Assembly (NCBI RefSeq): GCF_021729145.1
Contig: NZ_JAJSLW010000010.1
Location: 62,001 to 126,000 of the forward strand
Length of the DNA: 64,000 nucleotides
Direction: 5' to 3'
Source: Membranihabitans maritimus
Lineage (GTDB): Bacteria; Bacteroidota; Bacteroidia; Chitinophagales; Saprospiraceae
The position numbers and the translations under genes are program-made. The notes below the pieces were generated by a model, which did no database searches, was not told the DNA's origin, and saw only the letters and a list, made by a program, of their open reading frames with translations. This document shows positions 26,700-37,249 of this stretch, piece after piece (the stretch's first letter is position 1; every line of letters starts with the position of its first letter).

Positions 26700-29600
26700 A
26701 TGAAATATTTGTTTCCCCGGGGAATTTCCTACGAGGTATTTTACCCCGAAGTAAGCAGGCAAATGCGTTTTTGGATGAGAGTCAGCTTTACATTAGTTGT
26801 ATTTATTACCCTGGGGCTGAATTTGCTTTTAGCTACTGATGGATATACACAGGGTCTGGAGGATGAAATCATCAATATAGAAGCGATTAATGAACCCTTG
26901 CCAACCGTATTTAAAAAAATCGAAAAACAAACCCAATATCGCTTTGCTTATAACCCCAACGAAGCAGGAGAATATTATGCAAATCTGAAAAATGATAATA
27001 GCAGTCTGGATACGATACTAAATGTTCTACTGCAAAAGACACCTTTTCTGTATAAAGTGATAAATAATAAAATCATCATATACAGGAAGAATGTAAAGCA
27101 AGTCCCGGTTATACGGGATTACCCTGAGTCAATTAGGGCATTGGATCGACTTCAATTTAAAAAATTAGTGGCTGATATATCAGGAAAAGTAGTCGATGCC
27201 AATGGGGAACCGCTTATAGGCGTTAATGTTTTAGTAAAAGGAACATCAAAAGGAACCTCTACAGATTTTAACGGAGAATTCTCATTTAGTGACATCGAAG
27301 ACAATGCAGTACTTGTATTTTCTTATATAGGTTATCAAACTAAAGAAGTTTCTTTAGATGGGCAAAATAATATAGACATTACTCTGGAAGAGGATTCACA
27401 GACCCTGGAAGAAGTAGTAGTTGTCGGATACGGGGTGCAAAGGAAATCTGACATAACTGGGTCGATCAATTCGGTAGACCTGGAGAACTCTCCTGTATCA
27501 TTGGCTCCCAATATGAATGTGCTTCAATCTTTGAAAGGAAATGTAACTGGCTTGAATATTGGTGCTTCAAACGCAGCCGGGCAATCGCCGAGTATTTTGG
27601 TCCGTGGGCAAAATTCAATTAATGGTAGCAATAGTCCTCTAATCGTTTTGGATGGAGTGATTTATATGGGAGACCTGAACACTATAAATCCCAATGATAT
27701 AGCTAGTATTGATGTGCTAAAAGACGCTGTGTCGGCTGCAGCATACGGTTCGCGTGCCTCTAATGGTGTAATTGCCATTACCACGAAAAAAGGAAGGTCT
27801 GAAAAACCGTTGATCACTTTCAATACAAGAGCGGGGGTGAAAACTTGGCCAAATAGACCCGAATTAATGAAAGGGGAAGAATGGATAGATGTAGTAATTG
27901 ACCGGAACGGTTTGGCTGAAGGTTCGACTGATTGGATGCAAGCCGGTGAATTAGAAAATTATGAGGCGGGGAATGAAACGAATTGGTTGGATGAAATTTC
28001 TCAGCAGGGATTATTTCAAAACTACCAGTTGGCAGTGTCCGGGGCTTCCAACAACGTGAATTACTACTTGTCCTCAACATATAATAAAGATGAAAGCGTA
28101 ATCAAGGGTGATGATTTTAACCGGGTGTCTATTTTAGGGAAAATGGATGCCGATATCAATAATTGGATTAACGTCGGTGTGAATGGAGCCTACAACAGGG
28201 AAGATTTTTCAGGCTATTCTGCAAGCCTGTCTTCAGCTTACAGAATGTCTCCATACGGAGTGAACTTCCGGGATGATGAAGGGAATCTGGAAAAGTATCC
28301 ATATACCCAATCCCTGATTCATCCGTTGTGGGGAGTAAATGATGGGACAAGGGATCACCAAACAATACAGCATAATTATAGATTGCAAACATATGCTTCG
28401 GTTGATGTCCCCAGAATTGAGGGATTGAATTTCCGTATGAATGTTCAGCTTACATCCGATCGAAGTGACGGAGGGAATTTTATTTATGAAGATTATTACG
28501 TTGCAGAAGGAGAAGGGGCCGACCGGTACTTCCCTTCCACTATTCAGGGATTCCTGGCAAGGGCCAATGGATCGGCGTATAACAATACTTCTTTTAGTTA
28601 TGTTTGGGACAATATACTCAGCTATAATAAAACATTTGCCCAACACGGTATAGATGCTACTTTAGTGGCTACAAGAGATTCCAGGAAGATTGTTAATGAG
28701 AGTATGACAGCTTCTGATTTTTCCACCAATGGAAATACAGAGCTTGGTATGAACGGCCTTCATTTTGGAAATGTCCAGAGAATTGATTTGTCAGGAGCTA
28801 ATAAAAGAACGAATATTGGTTATTTGGCAAGATTAAATTATTCGTATGGGGGAAAATATTATTTAACATCCTCTTTGCGACGAGACGGTGCTTCAGTTTT
28901 TGGAGCGGATAGAAAATGGGGTAATTTTGGAGCTGTTGGCTTGGCCTGGCGGATTTCAGAAGAGAATTTCATGCAAAATTACAATTTCATTGATGACCTG
29001 AAATTAAAACTGTCCTGGGGGCAAAATGGTAATCAGGGAATTGGTCCTTATACTACTTTATCGCAGGTAGCCAATGGACCTTCCGGGGGATATAGATATC
29101 AATTTTCACATACCGGGAGTGAAATTTATTACGGTTTGGTACAGAGTACACTGGGAAATTCAACATTGGGCTGGGAAAGTACAGAAACCTGGAACACAGG
29201 ATTTTCATCTAGTTGGTTGAATAATCGTCTATTTGTGGATTTGGATATTTACTTTTCTCAGACTACAGACCAGATCTTTCAACGAAATATTCCGGTTATG
29301 ACTGGGTTTAAAACTGTTTTTGCATCTCTTGGGCAGGTTGATAACTCAGGTGTAGAGTTGACCGTACGATCCATTAATATCCAGAAGAGTAATTTTAATT
29401 GGTCTTCTTCCGTTACATTTTGGCAAAATAACAACAAACTGGCTAAATTATACGGGGAAGATAACGACGGTGACGGTGTGGAGGATGACGATATTGGGAA
29501 TAGCCTTTTTATCGGTGAACCTATCAATCCTTATTATGGGTATAAGCAAGAGGGTATTGTCCAGGAAGGTGATGATGATTACATCGCATTAACGGGGGCT

Positions 29601-30152
29601 TCCCCGGGGGCACCTAAATATGTAGATCTGGATGGTGAAGAGGGAATTACATCACAGGATAGAACCATTCTGGGGTACCGCCAGGAGCGTTTTAGACTAA
29701 ACATGAGCAATACGCTTACTTTTGGGAATTTTGAATTTTATACATTGATTACAGGGGTATTTGGCGGTAGCGATGGATATATGCAGTCTAATGTCAATGC
29801 CTACCTTACACGGACCAATCGATTTAATGACAATATGACTTCGAAGCCGTATTGGACACCGCAAAATCAAAGCAACGAATATCCGGCACCCACATTTTCA
29901 GGCGATGGCCGGTTTTTGGGATTACAGTCACGAAGTTTTGTGAGGTTACAGGATGTGACTCTTTCTTATAGCTTTGAACAAAGTTGGTTGCAAAGGGTGA
30001 ATATGAATCGGCTACAGGTATTTGTTGCAGCGAAAAATGTAGCAACTTTCACCAATTGGGAAGGAGGTGACCCTGAAGTAGGTGCTACTTACTTGTCAAA
30101 CACCTTTCCGGTAATGGGTACCTTTTCTGTGGGTGCGAATGTCAGTTTCTAA
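26700..30152 (+). CDS. SusC/RagA family TonB-dependent outer-membrane transporter (PUL1)
   Basis: Imports oligosaccharides through the outer membrane together with its SusD lid. The 1150 residues hold an N-terminal stretch before the signal helix (about 27-47), an STN domain (about 56-128) that contacts FecR, a carboxypeptidase-regulatory-like beta domain (about 160-230), the TonB box region (LEEVVVVGYG, about 237), the plug (about 248-370) and the 22-strand barrel to the C-terminal aromatic-rich end (MGTFSVGANVSF). The STN domain shows it is a signalling transporter of the ECF/FecR type. The susD gene follows after 20 bases. Confidence 0.95.
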   Translation: MKYLFPRGISYEVFYPEVSRQMRFWMRVSFTLVVFITLGLNLLLATDGYTQGLEDEIINIEAINEPLPTVFKKIEKQTQYRFAYNPNEAGEYYANLKNDNSSLDTILNVLLQKTPFLYKVINNKIIIYRKNVKQVPVIRDYPESIRALDRLQFKKLVADISGKVVDANGEPLIGVNVLVKGTSKGTSTDFNGEFSFSDIEDNAVLVFSYIGYQTKEVSLDGQNNIDITLEEDSQTLEEVVVVGYGVQRKSDITGSINSVDLENSPVSLAPNMNVLQSLKGNVTGLNIGASNAAGQSPSILVRGQNSINGSNSPLIVLDGVIYMGDLNTINPNDIASIDVLKDAVSAAAYGSRASNGVIAITTKKGRSEKPLITFNTRAGVKTWPNRPELMKGEEWIDVVIDRNGLAEGSTDWMQAGELENYEAGNETNWLDEISQQGLFQNYQLAVSGASNNVNYYLSSTYNKDESVIKGDDFNRVSILGKMDADINNWINVGVNGAYNREDFSGYSASLSSAYRMSPYGVNFRDDEGNLEKYPYTQSLIHPLWGVNDGTRDHQTIQHNYRLQTYASVDVPRIEGLNFRMNVQLTSDRSDGGNFIYEDYYVAEGEGADRYFPSTIQGFLARANGSAYNNTSFSYVWDNILSYNKTFAQHGIDATLVATRDSRKIVNESMTASDFSTNGNTELGMNGLHFGNVQRIDLSGANKRTNIGYLARLNYSYGGKYYLTSSLRRDGASVFGADRKWGNFGAVGLAWRISEENFMQNYNFIDDLKLKLSWGQNGNQGIGPYTTLSQVANGPSGGYRYQFSHTGSEIYYGLVQSTLGNSTLGWESTETWNTGFSSSWLNNRLFVDLDIYFSQTTDQIFQRNIPVMTGFKTVFASLGQVDNSGVELTVRSINIQKSNFNWSSSVTFWQNNNKLAKLYGEDNDGDGVEDDDIGNSLFIGEPINPYYGYKQEGIVQEGDDDYIALTGASPGAPKYVDLDGEEGITSQDRTILGYRQERFRLNMSNTLTFGNFEFYTLITGVFGGSDGYMQSNVNAYLTRTNRFNDNMTSKPYWTPQNQSNEYPAPTFSGDGRFLGLQSRSFVRLQDVTLSYSFEQSWLQRVNMNRLQVFVAAKNVATFTNWEGGDPEVGATYLSNTFPVMGTFSVGANVSF

Positions 30153-30172
30153 AATTTTAAAAGTAAACAACG

Positions 30173-31960
30173 ATGAAAAATATTAAATACATCAATATTA
30201 TATTTTTGACAATAATCCTCAGTTTTGTTGGATGTAATGATGAAGAATTTCTTAAAGAAGACCCGCCAACTTTCTATACTGTCGATAATGCATTTTCTAC
30301 TTCTGCCCAAATAGATCAGGTACTTGTTTCCATATACTCCCATATTCGAGATTTATGGGTCAATCCTACTGAACAGCAGTGGATATTTAATTTCAGGGGG
30401 AAAGGGACTGACATGTATGATGTCCCCATTATCAGAAGAGGAAATACTTTTAGTGACTATGGGGCAATTAATCCAGACCACGGTACCTTTTACGAGGTTT
30501 ATTCTACCTGGTATTATGTGATTAACAGAGCCAATTTGGCTTTGTACGCTGCCGAACTTCCCCAGATTACCTGGGATTCGGATACAGAAAAGGCATATGC
30601 CCTGGCACAGGCAAGATTTTTTCGGGCTTTTGCTTACCGAAATCTGGGAGAACTTTTTGGAGGGGTCCCGATTGTAACGGAAATAAGCACAGTGCCAAAG
30701 TACGATTTTCAACCTTCTACTCGATTAGAAACTTATCAATTTGCCATTGAAGAATTAGAGGCTATCGAAAATGACCTGCCAGAAACGACATCTCGTGGAG
30801 GGCGAATTGTCCGTGGTGCGGCTCAGCATAATCTAAGTGAACTGTACCTGGCCCTTGGAACCCAATTGGAAGCAGAAGGTAATTCTTCAGAAGCCCAGGC
30901 AGCTTATCAGAAGGCTGTAGTCAATGCCGATAAAGTAATCGATGGAGGAGTGTATTCACTTGTAAACGAGAGATTCGGCTCGAGAGTTGATGAAGAGTCA
31001 GTGACAATTGAAGTTTATGACAATGGTTCAACCGTTAATCCTATTGCTGACACATTATTATTAACGCCTAATTATTATTGGGATCTTTTTCAGGAAGAGA
31101 ATGTGAATTACCAGGACGGTAATACCGAGAGTATTTGGGCAGCGCAAATTGATTATACGGCATATCTTACGGAAGATGGGAAATCAAAGTTGCCTTATTC
31201 CCGTACTTATGGCCCGGTTTTCAGGGATATAGTAAGCGAACATCTTTCAGGTACATTGGAGAGTCTCGGAGGAAGGGGGATTTCGCAAGTCAATATTACC
31301 ATGTATGCCAGGGATGAGGTATACGAAGGAAAATGGGAAGATGACATGAGAAATTCAGAAATTGTCTTTAGGAGAAGATATAAAGGGAATGTCACTTCGT
31401 CTCCGTATTACCAGGAGATAGTTCCGTGGGATGTAATGTATAATTTAAGTGCAGATGAAACTACTATTCGAAATAATACAAGTGAGATTTATCCGGTTTC
31501 ATGTAAAATAGCAGTAGATGAATACACCGGGTTGGAAGATGGTGAAAACAGGAGTAACCTATTCCGTGATGAATACATTATACGTCTCCCTGAAACTATT
31601 TTGCTAAGGGCTGAAGCCAAACAAAGACTGGGGGACAAAGCCGGTGCAGCTGCCGATGTTAATGTATTGCGGGAAAGGGCACAATGTGAATATTTGGTGA
31701 CAGCCGCAGATATGGATGATGACTTCAATACGATATTGGATGAGCGAGCCCGGGAATTAATATATGAAGAGTGCCGCTGGAATACCTTGCTTAGAATGGG
31801 GGATAATATTGCTGTTGAACGTATAAGGGAACATGCACATTGGCCTGAAACACCTGCTACGCTAACTTTCGACTATAATTTGTGGCCGATTCCACAAGAT
31901 GTAATAGATACCAACAAAGATGCTCCTATCCCACAAAACGAGGGCTGGGAGAATCGGTAA
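30173..31960 (+). CDS. SusD/RagB family surface glycan-binding lipoprotein (PUL1)
   Basis: Lipid-anchored lid of the SusC transporter at the cell surface. Signal peptide with lipobox ends at SFVGCNDEEF (Cys about residue 20). The helical TPR-like repeats of the SusD fold are seen in ALAQARFFRAFAYRNLGELFGGVPIV (about 140-165) and in the later DEYIIRLPETILLRAEAKQRLG region, and the C-terminal end LWPIPQDVIDTN is typical of the RagB subgroup. Length of 595 residues is slightly above average. Directly coupled to the SusC gene; binding target not readable, but the next gene points to rhamnose-containing glycans. Confidence 0.94.
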   Translation: MKNIKYINIIFLTIILSFVGCNDEEFLKEDPPTFYTVDNAFSTSAQIDQVLVSIYSHIRDLWVNPTEQQWIFNFRGKGTDMYDVPIIRRGNTFSDYGAINPDHGTFYEVYSTWYYVINRANLALYAAELPQITWDSDTEKAYALAQARFFRAFAYRNLGELFGGVPIVTEISTVPKYDFQPSTRLETYQFAIEELEAIENDLPETTSRGGRIVRGAAQHNLSELYLALGTQLEAEGNSSEAQAAYQKAVVNADKVIDGGVYSLVNERFGSRVDEESVTIEVYDNGSTVNPIADTLLLTPNYYWDLFQEENVNYQDGNTESIWAAQIDYTAYLTEDGKSKLPYSRTYGPVFRDIVSEHLSGTLESLGGRGISQVNITMYARDEVYEGKWEDDMRNSEIVFRRRYKGNVTSSPYYQEIVPWDVMYNLSADETTIRNNTSEIYPVSCKIAVDEYTGLEDGENRSNLFRDEYIIRLPETILLRAEAKQRLGDKAGAAADVNVLRERAQCEYLVTAADMDDDFNTILDERARELIYEECRWNTLLRMGDNIAVERIREHAHWPETPATLTFDYNLWPIPQDVIDTNKDAPIPQNEGWENR

Positions 31961-32069
31961 TATTATTGTTCCAAGGGAACATGTTCTATTGGAAGTATAG
32001 AAATTGTAAGGGACCTAGTACTTCAGCATTTTTACGTACGCTTTCTAAGGCTAAAAATTTTAGAAATAC

Positions 32070-35000
32070 ATGCCAAAATATATATTATTGGTGTTAATTA
32101 CTTTGCTCTCTATTGACATTTGCGGGCAAACTGATTATTCACTTAAAACAAAACAGGATATATCATTTAATGACCTGGATTCAGGATTTCAAAATCCACC
32201 ACCTGGGTCCCGTTTACGGTGCTATTGGTGGTGGCTCAACGGAATGGCAACTAAAGAATCCATTACCCGGGACCTGGAAGAAATGAAAGCCAAAGGGTAT
32301 GGAGGAGCCTCCATTGTGGATGCCGGTAGTTCAAGTTATGACATAGCCCACAAAACAAAAGCAGGGCCTGTTTTTATGAGCCCGAATTGGATGGATTTGT
32401 ATCAACACGCTGTAAAAGAGGCAGATCGGATAGGAATAGAGTTAAGTGTTAATGTACAAAGTGGATGGAATCCCGGAGCCCCTACCATAACCCCTGAAAT
32501 GGCTGTTAAAAAGCTGGTGTATTCCGAAGCTGAAGTTGCTGGCGGGCAAAGGATTCAAATGGAGTTGCCCTTACCTGATTCAAACCTTATATACAGGGAT
32601 GTAATGGTACAAGCTATCCCCTTACCACCAGAGGGGGCACCGGTCAAAAACGATGCTATACTTTACTGGGAGAAAAAATCTTTCAATAAACCCATGGGTT
32701 GGAAGGGAATATATCCTCTACATCAATTGAGAGAAATGAAAGATTCTACAAAAAGTACAGAGATTATTAGAAAAAGTGACATCATTGATTTGACCGGTCA
32801 ATTTGATGGTGATCAGCTTATATGGGAGGTGCCCTCTGGTAATTGGTTGGTCATACGGTACGGGTGGACCTGCACGGGAGCCCGTACATCGACCACAAGT
32901 GATGGGTGGAGTGGCTTGTCTTTGGATCATCTGAACCCGGATGCATTTGAGCTATTCAGAAAGACTGTGATACAACCCTTAATTGATGCAGCTAAGGTGG
33001 CAGGTAACAGTGTGAAATTTCTCCAGACGGACAGTTGGGAGATGGGAACGACGAACTGGACGAATCGATTTCCTGAAGAATTCAAAAAACTCAGGGGATA
33101 TGACTTAGATAAGTTTATGCCGGTTCTGACAGGTCGTATCGTGGCTGGCAGGGAGCTGTCAAATCGATTTTTGCACGATATTAGAAAGACCGTAGGTGAT
33201 TGTGTGATTAATAACCACTATAAATTATTTGCAGAGTTGGCTCATGAACATGGTATGGGTATTCATCCGGAATCCGGCGGACCACATTCTGCGCCGGTAG
33301 ATGCGCTCCAGGTAATGGCTGAAAGTGATTTTCCACAGGGCGAATTTTGGGCGAGGTCCAATACCCACAGAGTTTCGGATGCTGCGAGACTGGCTGTAAA
33401 ACAGAGTGCGTGCGTGGCCCATACTAATGGAAAGCGCATTGTAGCTGCTGAAGGCCCTACAAGTATCGGCCCGCAATGGGAGAGGGCACCCAAAGACCTC
33501 AAGGCAAATATCGACCGGATTTTTTGTTCGGGAATTAACCGGATCGTATGGCACACATTTACTTCTTCTCCAGAGGAATTCGGGAGGCCAGGTAATGAAT
33601 ATTTTGCAGGCACTCATCTCAACCCCCATGTAACATGGTGGGATCAGGCAGATGATTTTATCGACTACCTCAACCGAAGCAGTTTTATGCTCCAGCAGGG
33701 ATTGTTTGTGGCTGACGTCTTGTATTATTATGGTGATGATGTTCCTAATTTCGTGTTTTTAAAGGAGGAATATCCCGAATTGGACTTCGGTTATGATTGG
33801 GATAAATGTTCCAGGGATGTGATGCTTGAAAGGGTCTCTTTCTCTAATAATGAGATAATTTTACCTGACGGTATGAGTTATCGGTTGCTAGTCATGGCCC
33901 CTGAGCAGTCGGTTGACCTGGAAGTATTAAAAAAGATTAAAGTTTTAGTGGAGCAAGGTATGACTGTAGTAGCACCACCTCCGGGAGCTACTACCGGATT
34001 GTCAGATTATCCCAAAGGCGACCGTGAACTGAATGATATAGCTGAAAAACTATGGGGCGATATTGATGGAGAGACGATTACCGAAAATAAATACGGCAAA
34101 GGGAGAGTAATTTGGGGGCAGGATGTAAATAGTGTTCTGGCAGATATGAATGTGCGGCCTGATTTTGAATTTATAAGCCCGGACCCGAAAACCGAACTGG
34201 ATTATATACACAGGACTACTAATGAAAATGAAATTTATTTCGTAGTTAATAAGTATGCCCGTAAGGGAATTAATGATTTTGAATATAGGTATTTATCCGA
34301 GCTTCCCGACCGTTTCGAAAAGGTGGAGTGCAAGTTCAGGGAATCTGGAAAGATTCCGTATTTGTTCGATCCCAATACAGGTGAGAAAAAACAAATTTTG
34401 ACGTACCGCGAAGAAAATGGGTATATAACTTTACCACTTCATTTCCCTCCGGAGGGTTCTTATTTTGTTGTTTTTGCTGACGGAGAAATGGAAGATCATA
34501 TCGTATCTATAGAAAAGGACGGAGAAAGTCTATTTCCGGGAAACTCCTTTGCTGCCAGGAAAAATCCGTACATAGATTTTGAAATGCAGGAGGGCGAATG
34601 GCAGACCTGTGTTTATGAGACCGGGTATTATACATTGGAGTGGTCTGATGGGAAGGTCCACAATATATCATTAAATGAAGAAATGAAAAAGGTTCCCCTG
34701 ACCGGAAGCTGGGACGTGGAATTTGATACTTCCTGGGGCGGCCCAGGGAAGGTTGGATTCGATGAACTGAAATCATGGACGAAATTCGAAGATCCCAGAA
34801 TCAGGTACTATTCAGGTGCAGCAGTCTACACCAAAAAGTTCTCAATCAAAAAGTCGGACTGGAAAAGCAACAAAGCACTGTTAAATTTGGGCAATTTGCA
34901 TGCAATTGCTGAGGTGACTTTGAATGGGCATCAATTTTATGCTAACTGGTTTCCTCCGTATGAAATTGATGCGACGGAATACCTCCGGGACGGTGAGAAT

Positions 35001-35192
35001 ACATTATCTATTAAAATTGTCAATTTGTGGCCTAATCGCCTTGTAGGAGATGGAAAACTACCTAAAGAAGATAGGCTGACTCAGACTAATATTGTGAAAT
35101 TTAATGGCCCTGGTGCAGATAAATTCTTACGTGTTTCAGGTTTGTTGGGCCCTGTGGATTTGAAGTTCCCGAAAGTGGAACAAAGTAGATAG
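32070..35192 (+). CDS. GH106-type alpha-L-rhamnosidase
   Basis: Predicted exo-enzyme removing terminal alpha-L-rhamnose from polysaccharides or glycoconjugates, probably in the periplasm. Signal peptide residues 1-20 (ending ICGQT). The start of the mature part, FQNPPPGSRLRCYWWWLNG with KESITRDLEEMKAKGYGGA, is the GH106 signature; further landmarks are QTDSWEMG, GIHPESGGPH and VAAEGPTS in the barrel, where the catalytic glutamates of this family lie. The C-terminal part (about 890-1030) is a GH2-like sandwich, e.g. KALLNLGNLHAIAEVTLNG. Length of 1040 is normal. It is the only glycosidase of PUL1. Which Glu residues act as acid and base I cannot assign without alignment. Confidence 0.88.
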   Translation: MPKYILLVLITLLSIDICGQTDYSLKTKQDISFNDLDSGFQNPPPGSRLRCYWWWLNGMATKESITRDLEEMKAKGYGGASIVDAGSSSYDIAHKTKAGPVFMSPNWMDLYQHAVKEADRIGIELSVNVQSGWNPGAPTITPEMAVKKLVYSEAEVAGGQRIQMELPLPDSNLIYRDVMVQAIPLPPEGAPVKNDAILYWEKKSFNKPMGWKGIYPLHQLREMKDSTKSTEIIRKSDIIDLTGQFDGDQLIWEVPSGNWLVIRYGWTCTGARTSTTSDGWSGLSLDHLNPDAFELFRKTVIQPLIDAAKVAGNSVKFLQTDSWEMGTTNWTNRFPEEFKKLRGYDLDKFMPVLTGRIVAGRELSNRFLHDIRKTVGDCVINNHYKLFAELAHEHGMGIHPESGGPHSAPVDALQVMAESDFPQGEFWARSNTHRVSDAARLAVKQSACVAHTNGKRIVAAEGPTSIGPQWERAPKDLKANIDRIFCSGINRIVWHTFTSSPEEFGRPGNEYFAGTHLNPHVTWWDQADDFIDYLNRSSFMLQQGLFVADVLYYYGDDVPNFVFLKEEYPELDFGYDWDKCSRDVMLERVSFSNNEIILPDGMSYRLLVMAPEQSVDLEVLKKIKVLVEQGMTVVAPPPGATTGLSDYPKGDRELNDIAEKLWGDIDGETITENKYGKGRVIWGQDVNSVLADMNVRPDFEFISPDPKTELDYIHRTTNENEIYFVVNKYARKGINDFEYRYLSELPDRFEKVECKFRESGKIPYLFDPNTGEKKQILTYREENGYITLPLHFPPEGSYFVVFADGEMEDHIVSIEKDGESLFPGNSFAARKNPYIDFEMQEGEWQTCVYETGYYTLEWSDGKVHNISLNEEMKKVPLTGSWDVEFDTSWGGPGKVGFDELKSWTKFEDPRIRYYSGAAVYTKKFSIKKSDWKSNKALLNLGNLHAIAEVTLNGHQFYANWFPPYEIDATEYLRDGENTLSIKIVNLWPNRLVGDGKLPKEDRLTQTNIVKFNGPGADKFLRVSGLLGPVDLKFPKVEQSR

Positions 35193-35741
35193 TGTTTGAG
35201 GAATTAAATTCACGTTATTAATTTTTTTCTCTTCGGTTCTTGTCAGGTCGCGAAGGGCTCCATGGAAGAGTTTTATCCTGGCAACCCAAGCATAAAATGT
35301 CAGGTCAGGAGACCTCACAAGAATTAGTGTCAATCGTGTTGGGTATAGAAAGGGGATTAACCACAAATAACACGAATGCATTCAAAGGTCAATTAAGAAA
35401 AATCAATGATCAATCTGCAAATTAGAAAACTATGGCCAATCGAATAAAGTAGGCAAATAACCGCGTTGGCGGAAGAACCTTGCAGGAGAGCTATTGCGAA
35501 GGGGGAGGGGGCTTACGCCTTGGAACCAGTATGCAGTAGTCATTGATCAGTTTCTTGTCTGGTATTCCGTCGGGACAATGACCAATAAACGATGATGAAA
35601 TAATCAATGCTCATTGATCTTGCTTGGGGTGTTGTCACTCTATTCAAAAGATCCTTATGTAAATATACTCCCTTCGATAATTATTTTATTTTTATATCTA
35701 ATATTTAAAATTTCTCGCTGCCATACTCTATTTTGGATAAA
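35193..35741. other. Intergenic region with short palindromes, possible dispersed-repeat debris
   Basis: About 550 bases between the rhamnosidase and the sugar transporter genes. It contains a small hairpin AGGTC-AGGA-GACCT (35302-35315) next to TGTCAGG, and further CCATGG-centred symmetry near 35265. Base composition is more G/C-rich than neighbouring intergenic parts, as in dispersed intergenic repeats. No gene is supported: the short frames here have no protein-like sequence. Confidence 0.4.
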
Positions 35742-37145
35742 ATGAACAGGAATATTCCCTACAACTTAAATTATGTCCGCCTAATATCAATTGTTGCTGC
35801 CATTGGCGGGTTTTTATTTGGTTATGATTGGGTGGTTGTGGGAGGGGCCAAACCTTTTTATGAACCGTATTTTGGGCTTGAGACACCTGGTCAACAAGGG
35901 TGGGGAACGAGTTCTGCACTTGTTGGTTGTATATTAGGAGCATTGGCATGTATGTACATGGCAGATAAATTTGGGCGAAAAAGATTGCTGATCCTGGCAG
36001 GATTTCTTTTTGCTATTTCAGCTATAGGGACTGCTATGAGTTCTGATTTTAGTGCGTATAATTCATATCGGATATTAGGAGGGTTGGGGATTGGTATTGT
36101 GCTGAATTTATCGCCGATGTACATAGCTGAAATGTCGCCACCACATCTTCGTGGAAAATTTGTCTCCCTGAATCAACTCATGATAATGATTGGGATTCTT
36201 TCTGCTCAATTAGTTAACTGGCAAATTTCTGAAATGGATACTAATCTAATGCCTAATGCAACTGAGGAAATGATCCGGCAGAGCTGGAGCGGTCAAATGG
36301 GATGGCGTTGGATGTTTGGGGTCGAGTTTATTCCGGCATTTCTATTCTTTTTACTGATGTGGATGATACCTGAAAGTGTGAAGTGGCTTCTAAAGAAGGG
36401 AGAAAATGAAAAAGCTGCTGAAATACTCAATAAGATAGGGGGTGAGGATTATGCACGTCTGGAAATTGCTGAAGTAACAGCTGTTCTCAAAAGTGAAACG
36501 GTAAAAACATCCTATTGGAAGGAATTGACACAATCCAATATGCTAAAAATTTTGATGTTGGGAATTTTCCTGGCTATTCTTCAACAATGGAGTGGGATGA
36601 ACGTGGTTTTTTACTATGCAGCGGATATATTTCAGGCTGCTGGTTATGATATCAAACAGATGATGCTCCAGATTGCCGTGATAGGCACAGTAATGGTGAT
36701 TTCGGTAATTTTTACGATTTATTTGGTGGATAGTTTGGGTCGTAAGACACTTATGTTATTTGGGACAGGGGCTTTAGCAGTAATCTATATTATTGAAGGA
36801 TTTTGTTTTTACTATGGCGTATCGGGTATTCCCATTGTCGTCCTGACTTTGTTGAGTGTAGCTGTATATTCTTTTACCCTGGCCCCGCTACTTTGGGTTA
36901 TATTATCGGAAATTTATCCAACCCATCTCAGGGGAGCAGCGATGTCGATTGCTGCTACAGCTCATTGGATCGGTAACTTCTCTCTTACATTTACGTTCCC
37001 GACCATAAAGGAGAATTTGGGATGGCCGGCCAATTTTTGGTTATACGCAGGGATTTGTACAATCGGTTTTATTATTCTCATATTGATCCTACCGGAAACA
37101 AAAGGGAAGTCTCTCGAGGAGATTCAACAGGAATTTGGTGTGTGA
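35742..37145 (+). CDS. MFS sugar porter (sugar:proton symporter)
   Basis: Inner-membrane carrier of the sugar porter branch of the major facilitator superfamily, likely taking up the monosaccharide freed by the locus (rhamnose or another sugar). I start at the ATG at 35742; an upstream in-frame TTG adds only three residues. Twelve helices are evident in about 467 residues. Signatures: GGFLFGYDWVVVGG in helix 1, DKFGRKRLL between helices 2 and 3, PESVKWLLKKG after helix 6, QQWSGMN in helix 7, and the ending PETKGKSLEEI. Sugar specificity cannot be fixed from these. It lies between the rhamnosidase and esterase-like genes on the same strand. Confidence 0.92.
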   Translation: MNRNIPYNLNYVRLISIVAAIGGFLFGYDWVVVGGAKPFYEPYFGLETPGQQGWGTSSALVGCILGALACMYMADKFGRKRLLILAGFLFAISAIGTAMSSDFSAYNSYRILGGLGIGIVLNLSPMYIAEMSPPHLRGKFVSLNQLMIMIGILSAQLVNWQISEMDTNLMPNATEEMIRQSWSGQMGWRWMFGVEFIPAFLFFLLMWMIPESVKWLLKKGENEKAAEILNKIGGEDYARLEIAEVTAVLKSETVKTSYWKELTQSNMLKILMLGIFLAILQQWSGMNVVFYYAADIFQAAGYDIKQMMLQIAVIGTVMVISVIFTIYLVDSLGRKTLMLFGTGALAVIYIIEGFCFYYGVSGIPIVVLTLLSVAVYSFTLAPLLWVILSEIYPTHLRGAAMSIAATAHWIGNFSLTFTFPTIKENLGWPANFWLYAGICTIGFIILILILPETKGKSLEEIQQEFGV

Positions 37146-37249
37146 AATCTTAAAGTTTGGAAACTACAATGTCCAATAATACGGTGTGCGATAAATTTTA
37201 TGAAGTAAATCTTTATATTGGAGATTCAATTCAAAATAGCCGAAATAGT

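Noticed and set aside
31967-31981. Short palindrome TGTTCC-AAG-GGAACA after susD of PUL1
   Set aside because: Arms of six bases only, no T-run, no second copy found; too weak to list as a signal.
35136-35381. 81-codon minus-strand frame after the rhamnosidase gene
   Set aside because: It runs from the intergenic palindromic block into the end of the rhamnosidase gene; composition is not protein-like and no upstream signals are seen.
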